NCBI GenBank assembly: GCA_964621215.1 | Contig: CAZULF010000013.1 | Coordinates: 1 to 30,608 of the forward strand | DNA length: 30,608 nt | From: CAZULF01 sp964621215 | GTDB taxonomy: Bacteria; Pseudomonadota; Gammaproteobacteria; UBA1113 | Direction of reading: 5' to 3' | Shown: in pieces, positions 24,687 to 30,608 of the stretch | Position numbering within the stretch: the first letter of the stretch is position 1 | How the letters are laid out: every line of letters begins with the position of its first letter | Position numbers and translations under genes: made by a program | The notes under the pieces: model-generated | Databases searched by the model: none | Seen by the model: only the letters and a program-made list of their open reading frames with translations | What the model was told of the DNA's origin: nothing

Positions 24687-25796
24687 TTAAGGAATCACAC
24701 GGCGCGACTCTTCTTGAGGAACCTCGGATGAGGCTTGAACAGCTACCTGAATCGGATTTTGCAGCAGTGCTTTGAGCTCCGCATAGTTTTTGGTTCTCAC
24801 TTTACAATAGGCGGTCACGGCCGCTAAATCCGCAAGGGGCTCTCGCGGCCAGTAATGCGCGCGCACCGCTTCCGCTCCCCCCACGCCGACGACGCGCTCG
24901 CTCGCATAGTGAGCTGCGCCATGTCGCCTCAGCCGCGCATCCGCTTCCCCAAGCCGCGCGCCCCGCAAAATTCCAAAATTAACGCCTAAATCATCCAAAC
25001 TATTATCCCAGACAACGACCTTCCTAGGTGGCAAAGAATCAAGCTTTAAGGAGCGTTTAAAATCTTTATCTGTAAATGTCGGGGTGGGGTGAAACGATTT
25101 ATTGCCGCAAAACCGCTGGCGTAGCTCTGCCGGCAGATAACGTTGCGCCTTACCCACCACGGTACACCAGTGATTATGTATTGCATTCAAATCTTGCGGT
25201 TGGGCGTCAAGCAAAGCTAAATATCTTTCATACGCTCTAATGAGGGGTAAAAAATCGAAGTGTGAACTGCGATAGGGCTTATCTTCTAAGCTATACTCAA
25301 TATTTTTATCAAGCTCTTCACATTGTTGCAATAAGGCGATTCTTATTTTTTCCCCTTCCTCATTTTTAGGTAAGCAATTCAACATCATCGTCCACATGGG
25401 CATATCCCACGACCACGCAGCAAGCTGTAAAGGGGTAATATTTGTAAATGTTCGTCCAGCATAATCAGTGACTGTACCGGAATAGAAAAGTAAATTAGGA
25501 ACTGATGCTAAAAGCGCTTCCGCCAGCTTTTGTTCACCATTAGCAACGAACTGTAACAGTTTTGGCAATAATCTAGGTGCAGCGATATCAGCGAACAACC
25601 CGCAGGTTCTAGCAAAGCTTCGTAGTGGTGATAACTGCGGATTCTCAGCTGACAGCTTATCAGGTAGATAGCCGGCAATGTGCGTAAGCATCTCTATAGG
25701 GAGCTCAGTCAAATTATCCACCTCGTTGGAAGCTTGGGATATACTGCTTGAGCTGCTTTGAGAAGCTGAGGTGGTTTGTCTGTTCTGAGAAAACAT
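24687..25796 (-). CDS. F-box domain protein with ankyrin-like segment, candidate host-directed effector
   Basis: This 369-residue protein starts with a serine-rich stretch (TTSASQSSSSSISQ, 8-21). A clear F-box follows at about 29-75 (LTELPIEMLTHIAGYLPDKL, then LRSFARTCGLFADI). Eukaryotic F-boxes bind Skp1 of SCF ubiquitin ligases, and bacteria that carry them, such as Legionella with AnkB, use them as injected effectors. An ankyrin-like segment TNITPLQLAAWSWDMPMWTMML lies at about 119-140. The C-terminal third contains a patch of about 70% GC (24841-24960) encoding Arg/Ala/Gly-rich sequence, unlike the rest of the gene, before normal sequence resumes (VTAYCKVRTKNYAELKALLQ). No signal peptide. 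The host-directed role is inferred from the domain. Confidence 0.78.
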   Translation of the reverse strand: MFSQNRQTTSASQSSSSSISQASNEVDNLTELPIEMLTHIAGYLPDKLSAENPQLSPLRSFARTCGLFADIAAPRLLPKLLQFVANGEQKLAEALLASVPNLLFYSGTVTDYAGRTFTNITPLQLAAWSWDMPMWTMMLNCLPKNEEGEKIRIALLQQCEELDKNIEYSLEDKPYRSSHFDFLPLIRAYERYLALLDAQPQDLNAIHNHWCTVVGKAQRYLPAELRQRFCGNKSFHPTPTFTDKDFKRSLKLDSLPPRKVVVWDNSLDDLGVNFGILRGARLGEADARLRRHGAAHYASERVVGVGGAEAVRAHYWPREPLADLAAVTAYCKVRTKNYAELKALLQNPIQVAVQASSEVPQEESRRVIP

Positions 25797-25885
25797 TATT
25801 TTTCTCCGATTGGTTGGTAATAGTTAGTCAGTTATTGGCGAGGATATCTAAGCACAGAATTGCTGCGTTTTACGCTCAGAACCAA

Positions 25886-26413
25886 CTACGATTTCCTAGT
25901 CACTCGAAAATAAGTCTCAACCGCAGAGCTAACCATTTCATTGGTGGGTGAAAGGTTATTAACGAGTTTGCATAGACTCACATACAAGGTTACAGCTATG
26001 TGGCTTACATCTTCGTAATTAATAATGAGATTATTTTTTTCAGCGTAAGTGAAAATGCCCTTGAGTATTTCAGTCAATAAAGCTTCATCTAGCGCAAAGG
26101 GCTTTTCTTTGTACTGTTCGATCCAATTAAGATTAAACTCGGGGTCTTGGCTAATTTTGCGTAGTTTTTCATTTCGCTCATCATTTGGTGAGAAGGGTGT
26201 TCCTTTACCGGATTTTAGCCAAACAAAGCTAATGTTTAGATACTCGGCATATTGTTTTAACGCTTCATCTTTCGGTATACGACTACCTGATTCGTGCTGG
26301 GAGTAAGTCGATTTAGGAATTTTGTAGTGTTGTGCAAATTCATATGAACTGGTAAAGCCTGCAACTTTTCTGCTGGCTTTCAATCGTGCACTTATTTTTT
26401 TATCACCATTCAT
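25886..26413 (-). CDS. Xre-family transcriptional regulator (phage-repressor-like)
   Basis: This is a 175-residue protein with an N-terminal helix-turn-helix of the Cro/CI type (about 8-66: RLKASRKVAGFTSSYEFAQH, then IPKSTYSQHESGSRIP and ALKQYAEYLNISFVWLKSGKG). The C-terminal part is helical and has no LexA-like protease motif, so induction by self-cleavage is not expected. It is divergent from the initiator-like gene at 26592. The 178-base space between them carries several copies of a GAGAACAT-type site, which it probably binds, controlling itself and the neighbouring operon. A good ribosome binding site is missing at this ATG. Confidence 0.88.
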   Translation of the reverse strand: MNGDKKISARLKASRKVAGFTSSYEFAQHYKIPKSTYSQHESGSRIPKDEALKQYAEYLNISFVWLKSGKGTPFSPNDERNEKLRKISQDPEFNLNWIEQYKEKPFALDEALLTEILKGIFTYAEKNNLIINYEDVSHIAVTLYVSLCKLVNNLSPTNEMVSSAVETYFRVTRKS

Positions 26414-26437
26414 TTATTTTTCGCTACTTTTCGCTCA

Positions 26438-26541
26438 ATGTTCTCAAAAGTTTAACTCAAAAAGTAAGATTTACGAAATTTAGGTCAAAATTTGAGATAA
26501 AATTCTCAATTACTGTTGACAAACGAGAACATCGAGAACAT
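26438..26541. promoter_or_regulatory. Operator-like cluster for the Xre regulator
   Basis: The octamer GAGAACAT occurs at 26525-26532 and 26534-26541, and in the opposite orientation (ATGTTCTC) at 26438-26445. A related palindrome TTGAGA-N6-TCTCAA lies at 26492-26509. Repeats of this kind in a divergent region next to an Xre gene are the usual layout of phage-like operators. Binding is inferred. Confidence 0.6.
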
Positions 26542-26544
26542 AAT
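26516..26544 (+). promoter_or_regulatory. Promoter for the initiator-like/csrA operon
   Basis: A perfect -35 TTGACA (26516-26521) and a -10 CATAAT (26539-26544) are separated by 17 bases. The two tandem GAGAACAT repeats lie in the spacer and overlap the -10 box, so a repressor bound there would block RNA polymerase. Confidence 0.7.
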
Positions 26545-26591
26545 AAGGGAATGGATCCTACGTTTTTAGTGTATTCGAAGGATGATGGAAA

Positions 26592-27593
26592 ATGGCAATT
26601 ATTAAAATATGTAAGCAAGATCACCCATTTTTGATAATTAATCAAAAATGTGTTCAAGACTCCCGTTTATCATGGCAGGCAAGGGGAATGTTGATCTATC
26701 TCCTAAGTCTGCCGAGGGATTGGGAAGTCATTATTGCTGACTTAATCAACCGAGCACCAAGTGGGCGGGATGCGGTATACGCCAATCTAAAAGAATTAAA
26801 GGAATATGGTTATATTCAGCATATTAGGCCTCGGGATTCATCGGGTCGTTTGAGTAAAGCAGAATATATGGTATTTGATACTCCGGTGGATTCAACACCT
26901 CATACGGATAATCCCGATATGGACAAACCGCATCAGGTAAGCCCTGACCAGGTTAAACGCGATAGGGTAAAACCACCACTATATAATAAACAATATACAA
27001 ATAAACAAATAACAAAGCAAACAAGCGCTGCTGCTGAAAATGATGAAATTATTTCAGAGGAGCTAACGCAAAATCAACTACTGAAAATTTCTCAAGAATT
27101 AGATCGCTTAGCTAATTACTCGAATTTATACCCAGATAAAAACCTATTGAAAGAACAAGTTATCAATACGATTTTAAGCCCACAATTTTATACCAAAACA
27201 GGAAGTGCTTTTAATTACAAGCTTAATACCATTCTTAAAGCCATCAGAACAGGTAATTTTTCATTTTCTTCTGAAAACGTTGTGGTTGCTAAAGAAAACA
27301 CGCATACCAACATCTCTGAATTGGATAGTAAGCTTCAACAAGCAGAACAAGAGTTAATGATATGCAGAGATGATTTAGAGAGATTTCACAGTGAGTTTAG
27401 AGATGAAACCGATCTCCCTATGAAAGATTATTACCAAACCATGATCGCACATCATCAAAAATTAAATGATCTGTTAGAAAAGCGAATAAGTGAATTAAAA
27501 AAGGGTCATGACGTCACTATTCAAAAAGTGATACTTAAAAATGGTGAGATGCAGTGCGCGGAAGAAAAAAACGAGGAGAATAATAATGAATAA
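26592..27593 (+). CDS. Winged-helix replication-initiator-like protein of mobile elements
   Basis: This is a 333-residue protein. Its N-terminal 95 residues carry a winged helix of the type found in phage and plasmid replication proteins (SRLSWQARGMLIYLLSLPRDW, then AVYANLKELKEYGYIQHIRP). A charged linker (about 100-150) follows, then a helical domain (about 160-220), and a coiled coil near the C-terminus (ISELDSKLQQAEQEL). The likely role is origin recognition or helicase loading for the element, which would fit the dnaB at 16278; this is inference. AAGGA 9 bases before the ATG supports the start. The gene overlaps the following csrA-like frame by 8 bases and is driven by the promoter at 26516-26544. 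Confidence 0.75.
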   Translation: MAIIKICKQDHPFLIINQKCVQDSRLSWQARGMLIYLLSLPRDWEVIIADLINRAPSGRDAVYANLKELKEYGYIQHIRPRDSSGRLSKAEYMVFDTPVDSTPHTDNPDMDKPHQVSPDQVKRDRVKPPLYNKQYTNKQITKQTSAAAENDEIISEELTQNQLLKISQELDRLANYSNLYPDKNLLKEQVINTILSPQFYTKTGSAFNYKLNTILKAIRTGNFSFSSENVVVAKENTHTNISELDSKLQQAEQELMICRDDLERFHSEFRDETDLPMKDYYQTMIAHHQKLNDLLEKRISELKKGHDVTIQKVILKNGEMQCAEEKNEENNNE

Positions 27594-27861
27594 TTATTAT
27601 AAATCATATCGATCATCGAAGAATCTAGTTAAGCAACAAGCTTTAAAAAAGAATTTATCAGTGGGGGATTCGGGTATGTTAATGCTCAACAGAAAGAATG
27701 GGCAACGCGTTTTTATTTACGTTGACGGTATAAAAATAGCGGTAACGGCATTTTTAGATAAAGTTGATAACCAAATGTCACTGGGTTTCAGTGCTCCTTC
27801 AGAAGTTGTCATTCTTCGAGAAGAGATTGCGATTCATCGTTTAAAGGCAGATAACGTTTAA
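27586..27861 (+). CDS. CsrA-family carbon storage/translation regulator paralogue
   Basis: CsrA is a small dimeric RNA-binding protein that blocks or stabilises mRNAs at GGA motifs. The core MLMLNRKNGQRVFI through LGFSAPSEVVILREEIAIHR has the landmarks of the family: the R in MLxLxRK, GxxAPxxV, and the R-E-E-I near the C-terminus. Two starts are possible. ATG 27586 follows a fine GAGGAG and overlaps the upstream stop, giving 91 residues with a basic 30-residue extension. ATG 27676 with GGGGGA 7 bases upstream gives 61 residues, exactly the E. coli CsrA length. Mobile-element CsrA paralogues are known in Legionella, where they control element gene expression. This one is probably an island-borne regulator and not the main chromosomal csrA. 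Confidence 0.85.
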   Translation: MNNYYKSYRSSKNLVKQQALKKNLSVGDSGMLMLNRKNGQRVFIYVDGIKIAVTAFLDKVDNQMSLGFSAPSEVVILREEIAIHRLKADNV

Positions 27862-27883
27862 AGTTCAGAAAAGAGTCATGGTG

Positions 27884-27944
27884 TGTTGATATGGACTGGG
27901 GCTTAGATAGACACACTCCCTTGTGTGCTATCACCATATCAACA
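27884..27944 (+). ncRNA. Structured intergenic RNA element with nested hairpins
   Basis: TGTTGATATGG (27884-27894) pairs perfectly with CCATATCAACA (27934-27944). Inside the loop, ATAGACACAC can pair with GTGTGCTAT. The stem can be extended outward by about 5 more pairs with wobbles. It begins 22 bases after the csrA-like stop. No T-run follows, so it is not a simple terminator. A GGA falls at the apex of the main stem (27893-27895), which is the CsrA-binding motif. A transcript processed as an sRNA is possible but unproven. Confidence 0.4.
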
Positions 27945-28001
27945 TGCCGCCATAAAAAATATCTCAAGCAATCATGCCCGATTGAACTGAGAAAAGTCAG
28001 T

Positions 28002-28028
28002 CTACTGTGATTTAACTAATCACAGTAG
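28002..28028 (+). promoter_or_regulatory. Perfect 11-bp hairpin upstream of the 740-residue protein gene
   Basis: CTACTGTGATT (28002-28012) and AATCACAGTAG (28018-28028) pair perfectly around TAACT, 36 bases before the ATG at 28065. It may be an operator or a leader structure. It is too far from a T-run to be a terminator. Confidence 0.5.
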
Positions 28029-28064
28029 TTGCTGGCCAGATAGATAAAACTTCTGGAGTTGCAA

Positions 28065-30287
28065 ATGTATAAAAACTTATACGCGGTAACAAGAGACGCG
28101 CTATTTTCTCTGAAGGGTCATATAGACATACAGGATTTAGCTAAACAGTTAGAAGACTTCGTCGCTATCGATAAATATGCGGGAGGAAATATAAAACAAC
28201 AAAAGGATGCCTTGGAGCAGGCAAAAAAAGAGAATGGTGCGTTAAAACAGTTCGCCAGGAAAATAGCAGTCGATGTGGATAAAAGAAAAAAATACCGTGC
28301 GTGTTTGGAAAAGCTTAACGATCATCACTATTGGGATGAGCTTACTGCCAGTCATAACAAAATCGACGCAGAAAAACAGGCGGCACTCGAGGCTTTAAAA
28401 CAGCACTTTACCGGCATTCAAGCGATGGCAATTTATCGACTCCCGTTGGCGCTTATCTTGCATAAACTCGATGTTTTGCAAAAAATGAAAGCTGAAATTG
28501 CTACCTGGAAAAATACGGCCACCAACAAGGCTGAGAACGATGAGCTACAAAGTCATCATGCGACGATATATAACAAACTGATGCGATTAGACGATAGTGT
28601 GAATGACTTAATAAAATTGCACATTCACATTTTAGTTAAGAAAATGGAAGTCATCAAAAACAATCCTAAACTAGTTGATGATCCGCTTCCTTATGCGATA
28701 TCGATTTTGGAGTCGGCAGGGGTGTCTCATCACCAGCTTCCACGTTACTCCTGGGCTCCGGAAAAAACCGTCACCTCGACGCTGGCTCAGTTGACACTGA
28801 ATGCGATTAGTCACTATGGCAATGGCGACGCCATGCTAGCCTTGGGGAAATTTTCTTCCCAGGAAGAAGGGAGCATCAAACTGTTTACGTTAGTCGAAAA
28901 GCTCCATACTAACGTGCGTTATAATACCGTGTGTCCGATAGAGTTGGCACCGTACCTTCAACTCAGACCGCCGTTATTTCCTCGCTTGCAACGGGGTTTA
29001 CAAAAACGCTTTGAGTTTTTTAACGAAGCGTGGATACCGCTCCATACCATGAATTGTTTAGCGCATGAAACGCAGCGTTTGCTGACATTGCCTCTGTTGA
29101 GTGCACCGCAATGTGAGAAGCTAAAAGACAACCTAGTGACACTTGAGCATTTGATGCGAACCCATGAAGCGCTCTTTCAAAAGGTATCTCTGCCAACAAC
29201 GTGGTGGGCAAGGTGGTTTTGGCCTGAAAATATAGCGTTTCAATCGACATGGTCCAGCGCGCTTATCGGGGTGAAACGCAAAATCATTGATATTCAGTTA
29301 AATGCGGCAGATAAATTACTGCAGGATGCTCATGTCATACAAAAAACGCATTATGAGACTGGCTTAGCACAAGAGCCTTTGCGATGCGTTCAGTTAAAAT
29401 CAAGCCTTGAGATAATCTTGGACCCGCGAGGATTGGCGTGGATGAGTCATGATGCGTCGAGTCAGAAACAAAAAGCATTACATGACGAGTTATGCAAACA
29501 CAAAAATTATCTGATGAAAGCCTCTTGTTTTTCTCATAGCGATGCGCCTCGTCCTCTTGCGGATGAAAAAGAAACCTTATCCTTCAGAGGCGAGGTGATA
29601 GATGCATTAAAAGCGGGTGATATCGATACCGCGCTGAATGCATTCCATTTTGTGATGTACTCCAGTTCACGCGCGCTCAATAAATATAAACCTTCTTTAG
29701 ATTGCCTAGCCAGCATTCACAGCACGCTAAAAGAAATGATGGAAGTGGAAGTGATTAAACACATGACTGACCCTGCTAGAAGATCTAAGTACAAGCAGTT
29801 ATTGACTGCGTTTAGGCATGTGGTGCTGGGCGAGTATGCTGATAATAAAACCGATTTAGACGGTATGTATCAAGCATATGAAAAGCGTTTACTGCCATTA
29901 ACTGACATCTTAAACGACATTTCGAGTGAGGTGTTAGCTTACGTGACGAAAAAAACCTGGCGATGGCCGCTCGATGTTGAAAAAACCGGTGCTTTGATAG
30001 AAAAAAATAAGGAAGAGCTCAAAAAAGATCTCGGTCTGTATAGGCAACATTCTGGACATTATTTAAGAAAAGCTATAGACAAAGCTCAGAAAGCGGCCTG
30101 GGACGCTGGCGATTTTGTGGTATGCCAGCAAATAGGGGCTATTTTGCAGTTTTTACAGGCTAATTTTATGGGTTGCAAGCAACAATATGATGAGTCCAAT
30201 AAAATAAAACCGCCTCGAAAAAATGTACAACCTATTCCAGTCTTGACCTCCGATGATAACACTCACTGTACACTGCGGGAGATATAA
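28065..30287 (+). CDS. Large helical protein of unknown function
   Basis: This is a 740-residue, mostly helical, Lys/Leu-rich soluble protein with no signal peptide and no recognised family. Coiled-coil-like stretches occur near the N-terminus (QQKDALEQAKKENGALKQFA, about 47-66) and around 80-125. A WWARWFWPEN patch (about 383-392) is unusually tryptophan-rich. The start at ATG 28065 has GGAG 7 bases upstream; the in-frame TTG at 28059 is less likely. The Shine-Dalgarno contains GGA and could be a target of the neighbouring CsrA-like protein. It is followed after 2 bases by another gene, so they form an operon. Size and composition resemble Legionellales effectors, which is a guess. Confidence 0.8.
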   Translation: MYKNLYAVTRDALFSLKGHIDIQDLAKQLEDFVAIDKYAGGNIKQQKDALEQAKKENGALKQFARKIAVDVDKRKKYRACLEKLNDHHYWDELTASHNKIDAEKQAALEALKQHFTGIQAMAIYRLPLALILHKLDVLQKMKAEIATWKNTATNKAENDELQSHHATIYNKLMRLDDSVNDLIKLHIHILVKKMEVIKNNPKLVDDPLPYAISILESAGVSHHQLPRYSWAPEKTVTSTLAQLTLNAISHYGNGDAMLALGKFSSQEEGSIKLFTLVEKLHTNVRYNTVCPIELAPYLQLRPPLFPRLQRGLQKRFEFFNEAWIPLHTMNCLAHETQRLLTLPLLSAPQCEKLKDNLVTLEHLMRTHEALFQKVSLPTTWWARWFWPENIAFQSTWSSALIGVKRKIIDIQLNAADKLLQDAHVIQKTHYETGLAQEPLRCVQLKSSLEIILDPRGLAWMSHDASSQKQKALHDELCKHKNYLMKASCFSHSDAPRPLADEKETLSFRGEVIDALKAGDIDTALNAFHFVMYSSSRALNKYKPSLDCLASIHSTLKEMMEVEVIKHMTDPARRSKYKQLLTAFRHVVLGEYADNKTDLDGMYQAYEKRLLPLTDILNDISSEVLAYVTKKTWRWPLDVEKTGALIEKNKEELKKDLGLYRQHSGHYLRKAIDKAQKAAWDAGDFVVCQQIGAILQFLQANFMGCKQQYDESNKIKPPRKNVQPIPVLTSDDNTHCTLREI

Positions 30288-30289
30288 AA

Positions 30290-30608
30290 ATGGCCATAAT
30301 ACTAAGCTTATATATCGATAATGAAGTTAAAGTCGCTTGCTTGAAAGCCATATCGTCTTATTGTCGTTATAGAGGAGAGAGTGTTTTCGCCTTAGAAGAA
30401 GGGATAGATTCCGAGGCTCTCACGCGTCAACAATTCATACTGTTCAAACAGAGCATAAAAAGTTTTCAGAGTATTTCTCATGAGAGAAAGCAAGATATTG
30501 AAAATCTTATCGATATTATCGATCAAGAGGATACCACGGTCGGAACGCTCTACGCGGATCTTTTAACCTACCTCAATACGATCAAAACAGGATGGTGGAT
30601 ATTTCAGA
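30290..30608 (+). CDS. Unknown protein, N-terminal part (runs off the window)
   Basis: An open frame from the ATG at 30290 continues to the right edge with no stop (106 codons seen). GGGAG at 30277-30281 lies 8 bases upstream, and only 2 bases separate it from the preceding stop, so the two genes are co-transcribed. The visible part is helical and charged (LTRQQFILFKQSIKSFQ, ERKQDIENLIDIIDQED), and no family is recognised. A TGWW motif at the end of the visible part recalls the tryptophan-rich patch of the preceding protein. Confidence 0.75.
   Translation, partial: MAIILSLYIDNEVKVACLKAISSYCRYRGESVFALEEGIDSEALTRQQFILFKQSIKSFQSISHERKQDIENLIDIIDQEDTTVGTLYADLLTYLNTIKTGWWIFQ

Noticed and set aside
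26551..26634. Small frame of 27 codons just after the initiator promoter
   Set aside because: Its ribosome binding site is too close to the ATG, and it runs into the better supported gene at 26592 in another frame; a leader peptide cannot be excluded but has no support.

Overview
This window reads as the chromosome of a low-GC gammaproteobacterium with the gene style of the Legionellales (Coxiella/Legionella/Berkiella-type host-associated bacteria). The reasons are lipopolysaccharide heptose genes of gammaproteobacterial type, many helical or eukaryote-like proteins (F-box, TPR, PPR-SMR), several proteins with poly-serine tails, and a spare CsrA paralogue of the sort carried by Legionella integrative elements. 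The genus cannot be fixed from the sequence alone.

Left part (1-16028), probably resident chromosome. It starts with the end of hldE and the overlapping hldD (ADP-heptose synthesis). Next come a coiled-coil protein of unknown function and a divergent AlbA_2/ATPase-type regulator with a perfect 20-bp inverted repeat just before its start codon. A compact four-gene Mla-type lipid transport operon follows (STAS-permease, ATPase, MCE protein, lipoprotein). A PPR-SMR-like gene sits between the operon and an MFS transporter gene, bracketed by 65-bp direct repeats that copy the shared 3' end of the two neighbours. After that are a class I/II aminotransferase, a TPR protein, an inorganic pyrophosphatase with a signal peptide, and a low-complexity protein with a 31-residue tandem repeat.

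Right part (16029-30608), probably a genomic island. A 3' half of tRNA-Thr(TGT) at 16029-16079 has no 5' half, as expected for the far end of an element integrated in a tRNA gene. Everything to its right is accessory. It holds a stand-alone dnaB, two copies of a decayed IS4-type transposase N-terminus around a small membrane protein gene, and an AAA ATPase plus RloB/TOPRIM-like pair (probable phage defence). It also holds a frameshifted gene, a large unknown protein, an F-box protein with a very GC-rich patch, and an Xre repressor divergent from a replication-initiator-like gene with operator-like repeats between them. A CsrA paralogue, a strongly structured intergenic RNA region and two large or partial unknown genes run to the right edge. 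The intact tRNA-Thr and an integrase would be expected beyond that edge.

The most notable points are the PPR-SMR insertion with reconstituted neighbour genes, the tRNA-marked island boundary, the two-gene defence module, the CsrA/structured-RNA block, and poly-serine tails shared by unrelated proteins.
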